7,949 nucleotides of DNA, from positions 1-7,949 of the forward strand of contig JBMOHS010000176.1 in assembly GCA_049317725.1 (NCBI GenBank). The letters run 5' to 3'. The first letter of the stretch is position 1. Each line of letters starts with the position of its first letter. The stretch is from CAIOZW01 sp049317725 (lineage in GTDB: Bacteria > Acidobacteriota > Blastocatellia > RBC074). Positions 5,598 to 7,949 of the stretch are shown in pieces. Made by a program: the position numbers and the translations under genes. The notes under the pieces are model-generated. The model was not told the origin of the DNA. It did no database searches and saw only the letters and a list, made by a program, of their open reading frames with translations.

Positions 5598-6179
5598 TCA
5601 TTTCGGTCCGGTCGTCGGCCGATCGGACGATCGCTGACTGAAGTTCGCGGCCGGTTCGGGAAGTCCCAGCCGGCAATTGGCAGCCCGGGCCATGACGAAG
5701 AGGAGGTCCGAGAGGCGGTTAAGGTAGATCAGTGCCGCCCGATTGATCTCCGCTGCCGCCGCGAGGGTGACAACCAACCGCTCGGCCCGTCGCGCGATGG
5801 TGCGGGCGATGTGCAGGTGTGCGGCGGCGGGACTCCCTCCTGGGAGAATGAACTCCCGCAGCGGCTCGAGTTCGCTCATCAATCGATCGATCGACGCCTC
5901 CAGGTGGGCAATATGCGAATCATCGATACGTGGGACCGCCAGAGGAAACGGAGTCGCCAGATCCGCTCCGAGGATGAAGAGTTCATTCTGGATTGTGGCG
6001 AGGATCTCGTCGAGTGACTCATCCCCGAGTGAGAGGCGGGTCAGCCCGAGCCAAGAGTTGAGTTCGTCGACATCCCCGTAGGCAGCGACGCGAGGGTCTG
6101 CCTTGCTGACCCGACTGCCATCGACAAGGGAGGTCTCACCAGCATCTCCCGACTTCGTGTAGACCTTCGTGATCCGCAT
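5598..6179 (-). CDS. PduO-type cob(I)alamin adenosyltransferase
   Basis: Transfers the adenosyl group of ATP to cob(I)alamin, making adenosylcobalamin, the cofactor of methylmalonyl-CoA mutase (MMAB/PduO family; cytoplasmic trimer in known members). At 193 residues the length is normal. Visible motifs are TKSGDAGETSL (8-18, the N-terminal ATP loop), DPRVAAYGDVDELNS (28-42), ILPGGSPAAAHLH (111-123), ARRAER (129-134, containing the arginine and glutamate known to be mutated in human MMAB disease) and YLNRLSDLLFVMAR (152-165). The start is ATG 6179 with GGAG ten bases upstream. It is the first gene of the minus-strand run and is followed after 75 bases by the MeaB-epimerase fusion; together they serve the same enzyme. 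It diverges from the plus-strand gene at 6416. Its leader has overlapping small hairpins (separate entries). MMAB, PduO and CobO2 are names used for this family; I do not assign one. Confidence 0.95.
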   Translation of the reverse strand: MRITKVYTKSGDAGETSLVDGSRVSKADPRVAAYGDVDELNSWLGLTRLSLGDESLDEILATIQNELFILGADLATPFPLAVPRIDDSHIAHLEASIDRLMSELEPLREFILPGGSPAAAHLHIARTIARRAERLVVTLAAAAEINRAALIYLNRLSDLLFVMARAANCRLGLPEPAANFSQRSSDRPTTGPK

Positions 6180-6200
6180 CGCTTCTATTCTCCACGTCCA

Positions 6201-6228
6201 GTGGCACCGGGGCCCAACGGGGTGCCAC
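6201..6228 (-). promoter_or_regulatory. 8-bp perfect inverted repeat just upstream of the adenosyltransferase
   Basis: GTGGCACC (6201-6208) and GGTGCCAC (6221-6228) are perfect reverse complements around a 12-base GC-rich loop. In the minus-strand mRNA the 3' arm ends nine bases before the GGAG ribosome-binding site. The same CCAC bases (6204-6201) can instead pair with GTGG (6195-6192), which overlaps that site. The two pairings exclude each other. Confidence 0.5.
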
Positions 6229-6276
6229 CCGATCCCCGGCCTTTCTCCAGTTGCCCGACGGAGCAGAGACGATTGT

Positions 6277-6291
6277 CTGATACCCCATCAG
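6277..6291. other. Small perfect hairpin in the divergent region
   Basis: CTGAT and ATCAG flank a five-base loop (ACCCC on the plus strand). No T-run follows on either strand. It could be a protein-binding dyad or part of the adenosyltransferase leader fold. Confidence 0.35.
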
Positions 6292-6415
6292 GAAGAAACA
6301 AATATCATACTCTTGCCTCTGGCAGAAACGAAAGGCAAAGTAACGACCGTGACCTCCTTCCCTGGATCACCGATCGGTGCGACAGCAAAGGAGGGAGGAA
6401 GAGCAAAGGAGCCGG

Positions 6416-7390
6416 ATGAAGCGTACGGAACTTCGAGTGAGTTGGCGGAGGTGGGGGCTGTCGTTCCTTGGACTCGGGATGATCGGAGGTGCCTGGGTGG
6501 CCGGTGCGGCAATCTGGTCCTCCGGGATTGTCGCCCGGTTTCAATCGCTCGATCGGTCAGCCCACTGGAACCGGGTCGCCTCGATTGCGCTGGACTTCGA
6601 TGCGCATCATCCCCAGGGAATGGTGCGCATCGGCGAGACCTTCTACCTCTCATCGGTCGAGGTGCGTCAGCCGACGATGCGATATTCCGCTCCACGCGAT
6701 GGGTTCGACCGCGATCCTGGCGCCGGAACTGGTCACCTCTTCCATGTCAACAGCGAGGGCCGACTGCTCCGCGACATCCCGTTGGGAGAGGGAACGATCT
6801 ACCATCCGGGAGGAATCGATTTCGATGGGCGCTGGCTCTGGGTGGCAGTTGCGGAGTACCGACCAGAGAGCCAGTCGATCATCTACCGTGTCGACCCGGA
6901 GACGATGCAAGCGTGGGAGGTCTGGCGGGTGAAGGACCACCTCGGGGCGCTCGCCTGCGACCGATCAGAAAGGATGCTGCACGGAGTCAGCTGGGGTAGT
7001 CGTCGTCTCTACCGTTGGAAGGTCGAGGGGGAGCGGCTTGTCGCGGTCTCCCCCGTCCGGCGTAACCCCTCGTTCTACGTCGACTACCAGGACTGCCACG
7101 GGGTCAGCCGTCAACGGATGTTGTGCGGGGGTGTCAGTTCGTACCGCCTCCCTGGAGGTGCTGGTGGGGTCTTCCGGCTGGGGGGACTTGAACTGGTCGA
7201 TCTCGCGCGGGGGGAGCCTCTTTACCAGCTACCGGTGGAGGTAGCGACGGCGGAGGGGCTCCCCCTCACCCAGAATCCATTCTGGATCGAACCCTACGGG
7301 GCTGGCCTGCGTGGCTGGTTCATTCCACAAGACGGGAGAGGGACGCTCCTCGTGTATGATATCCTCCCACGATCCACAAGCGGATCCTGA
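6416..7390 (+). CDS. Exported/membrane-anchored protein resembling DUF6454 (predicted beta-propeller-like)
   Basis: A 324-residue protein of unknown function. Residues 1-12 are basic with a twin arginine (SWRRWGLSF), then a hydrophobic stretch at about 14-36. It is either a signal anchor or a signal peptide cleaved near AGA-A (29-32). The arginine pair is only a weak Tat match. The rest is strand-rich, with recurring histidine-centred motifs: HHPQGM (64-69), YHPGGIDFDG (129-138), YRVDPET (157-163), DHLGAL (174-179), LHGVSWGSRR (188-197), DYQDCHGV (223-230) and NPFWIEP (287-293). The spacing and W/Y content suggest propeller blades with a histidine-lined centre, and the motifs recall DUF6454 from memory. 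Two cysteines at 227 and 237 could pair outside the cytoplasm. ATG 6416 follows AAAGGAG by four bases; an upstream in-frame GTG at 6377 has no ribosome-binding site and is rejected. A beta-lactamase-like hydrolase gene follows 23 bases later, probably in the same transcript. Confidence 0.8.
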   Translation: MKRTELRVSWRRWGLSFLGLGMIGGAWVAGAAIWSSGIVARFQSLDRSAHWNRVASIALDFDAHHPQGMVRIGETFYLSSVEVRQPTMRYSAPRDGFDRDPGAGTGHLFHVNSEGRLLRDIPLGEGTIYHPGGIDFDGRWLWVAVAEYRPESQSIIYRVDPETMQAWEVWRVKDHLGALACDRSERMLHGVSWGSRRLYRWKVEGERLVAVSPVRRNPSFYVDYQDCHGVSRQRMLCGGVSSYRLPGGAGGVFRLGGLELVDLARGEPLYQLPVEVATAEGLPLTQNPFWIEPYGAGLRGWFIPQDGRGTLLVYDILPRSTSGS

Positions 7391-7413
7391 CCACACCAGA
7401 GAGGAGACCAGAG

Positions 7414-7949
7414 ATGAAAGAAGAATGGCGTCAGAGGGGGTTGATCGGAGCAATCTGCCTCGGAATTCTGTTGAGCAGCTTCGCGGGAACGACCGGCGTG
7501 CGGGCAACTGCCGATCGGGACCGGGTGGCGGGTAGACCGGAGGAGGTCGGGCTCTCCAGTTCCCGGCTCGCCCAGATACGCCCGCACATGGAGCGGCATA
7601 TCACCGAGAAGCGGTTGGCCGGGGCTTCCGGACTGATCGTGCGACGCGGACAGATCGCTTATCAGGAAGCATTCGGCAGCGCTGATCGTGAGGCCGGCGT
7701 CCCTATGCGGATGGACACCATCCACCGGATCTACTCCATGAGCAAGCCGATCACCAGCGTGGCGGTGATGATGCTCTACGAGGAAGGGCGGTTTCAGCTC
7801 AACGACCCGGTCGCCAAGTATCTGCCAGAGTTCGCCAAGATGCAGGTCGGAATCGAGGAGAAAGATCCGGAGAGTGGCCGACCGGTCTTGCGGCTTGCGC
7901 CGGCGCGGCGGGCGATGACGGTCCGGGATCTGCTTCGCCACACCGCCGG
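7414..7949 (+). CDS. Serine hydrolase of the class C beta-lactamase / penicillin-binding-protein-like family, N-terminal part
   Basis: 178 codons are visible before the right edge, with no stop. Residues 1-31 form a signal peptide (hydrophobic core about 9-25, possible cleavage after V-R-A), so the enzyme is exported. The Beta-lactamase (PF00144) fold starts around residue 44 (VGLSSSRL), with LAGASGLIVRRGQIAYQEAFG at about 68-88. The catalytic S-x-x-K motif is SMSK at 108-111 within IYSMSKPITSVA, followed by FQLNDPVAKYLPEF (127-140) and TVRDLLRHTA (169-178), the family's typical L-L-x-H-T-(S/A)-G block. The Y-x-N and H/K-T-G motifs lie outside the window. The family includes esterases, D-aminopeptidases and DD-peptidases as well as AmpC, and this sequence resembles the esterase-like group rather than AmpC, so antibiotic resistance should not be assumed. 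ATG 7414 has GGAG seven bases upstream. Confidence 0.9.
   Translation, partial: MKEEWRQRGLIGAICLGILLSSFAGTTGVRATADRDRVAGRPEEVGLSSSRLAQIRPHMERHITEKRLAGASGLIVRRGQIAYQEAFGSADREAGVPMRMDTIHRIYSMSKPITSVAVMMLYEEGRFQLNDPVAKYLPEFAKMQVGIEEKDPESGRPVLRLAPARRAMTVRDLLRHTA

Larger units (their letters stand above)
6180..6415. promoter_or_regulatory. Divergent intergenic region
   Basis: This 236-base region lies between the adenosyltransferase (minus) and the DUF6454-like gene (plus), so promoters for both should be here. The best single element I see is TATGAT on the minus strand (6309-6304), five of six matches to a -10 box, but the TTTCGT 18 bases before it is a poor -35. On the plus side no convincing pair was found. 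The region also holds inverted repeats at 6201-6228 and 6277-6291, and an interrupted TTGCCT...AGGCAA repeat at 6313-6338 that could be an operator. No coding ORF is supported here. Confidence 0.45.

Noticed and set aside
4743..6017. A long open frame on the plus strand (424 codons) antisense to the MeaB fusion and the adenosyltransferase
   Set aside because: It is a shadow of two clear genes in GC-rich DNA: no recognisable motif, skewed Arg/Gly/Pro-rich composition, and it crosses a gene boundary on the other strand.
6201..6240. T-box leader
   Set aside because: Only a near match to the T-box core is present; the leader seems too short for Stem I and the gene is not an amino-acid or tRNA-synthetase gene.
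6180..6415. Cobalamin riboswitch before the adenosyltransferase
   Set aside because: GGGAA and GCCACTG-like fragments exist on the minus strand but are about 140 bases apart and the core between them does not match; only simple hairpins can be supported.
6377..6415. GTG start at 6377 extending the DUF6454-like protein by 13 residues
   Set aside because: No ribosome-binding site precedes it, whereas ATG 6416 has AAAGGAG directly upstream; the extra residues are highly charged and atypical ahead of a signal sequence.
7414..7949. AmpC-type antibiotic-resistance beta-lactamase
   Set aside because: The S-x-x-K motif is shared by many esterases and peptidases of this family; the visible half resembles the esterase-like group and the discriminating motifs are outside the window.

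Overview
The window is about 60% GC by eye and reads as a bacterial chromosomal segment made almost entirely of housekeeping and metabolic genes. I see no tRNA, rRNA, insertion sequence, CRISPR array or phage gene. A lipoprotein parvulin-type foldase, a secreted TPR protein and a diaminopimelate (DAP) pathway gene point to a Gram-negative cell. The layout of the parvulin protein and the mtnP/pfkB pairing recall Acidobacteriota from memory. Other deep-branching Gram-negative phyla such as Nitrospirota or NC10 are not excluded, and no marker gene here settles the point.

Minus strand, 1-6179: seven tightly spaced genes run right to left. They are a PduO-type cob(I)alamin adenosyltransferase; a single ORF joining the methylmalonyl-CoA mutase chaperone MeaB to methylmalonyl-CoA epimerase; a parvulin-type peptidyl-prolyl isomerase lipoprotein; S-methyl-5'-thioadenosine phosphorylase (mtnP); a short secreted TPR protein; a PfkB-family sugar kinase; and the first 84 codons of dapF (diaminopimelate epimerase), which runs off the left edge. 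The gaps in that order are 75, 150, 25, -4, 48 and 3 bases. This fits one or two operons, with the 150-base gap the only likely internal break.

The first two genes form a cofactor and metabolite support unit for B12-dependent methylmalonyl-CoA mutase: adenosylcobalamin synthesis, mutase loading and protection, and supply of the right epimer. The mutase itself is not in the window. The later genes cover envelope protein folding, methionine/purine salvage and lysine/peptidoglycan precursor synthesis.

Between 6180 and 6415 is a divergent intergenic region with several small hairpins close to the adenosyltransferase start. Plus strand, 6416-7949: a membrane-anchored or secreted protein resembling the DUF6454 family, predicted to be propeller-like, then after 23 bases the start of a serine hydrolase of the class C beta-lactamase / penicillin-binding-protein-like family, cut by the right edge.

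The most unusual points are the MeaB-epimerase fusion with an internal start signal, an in-frame 21-base tandem repeat inside dapF, the apparently permuted parvulin domain, the alternative hairpins before the adenosyltransferase, and a strong excess of GATC. I did not find a clear previously undescribed defence or mobile system.
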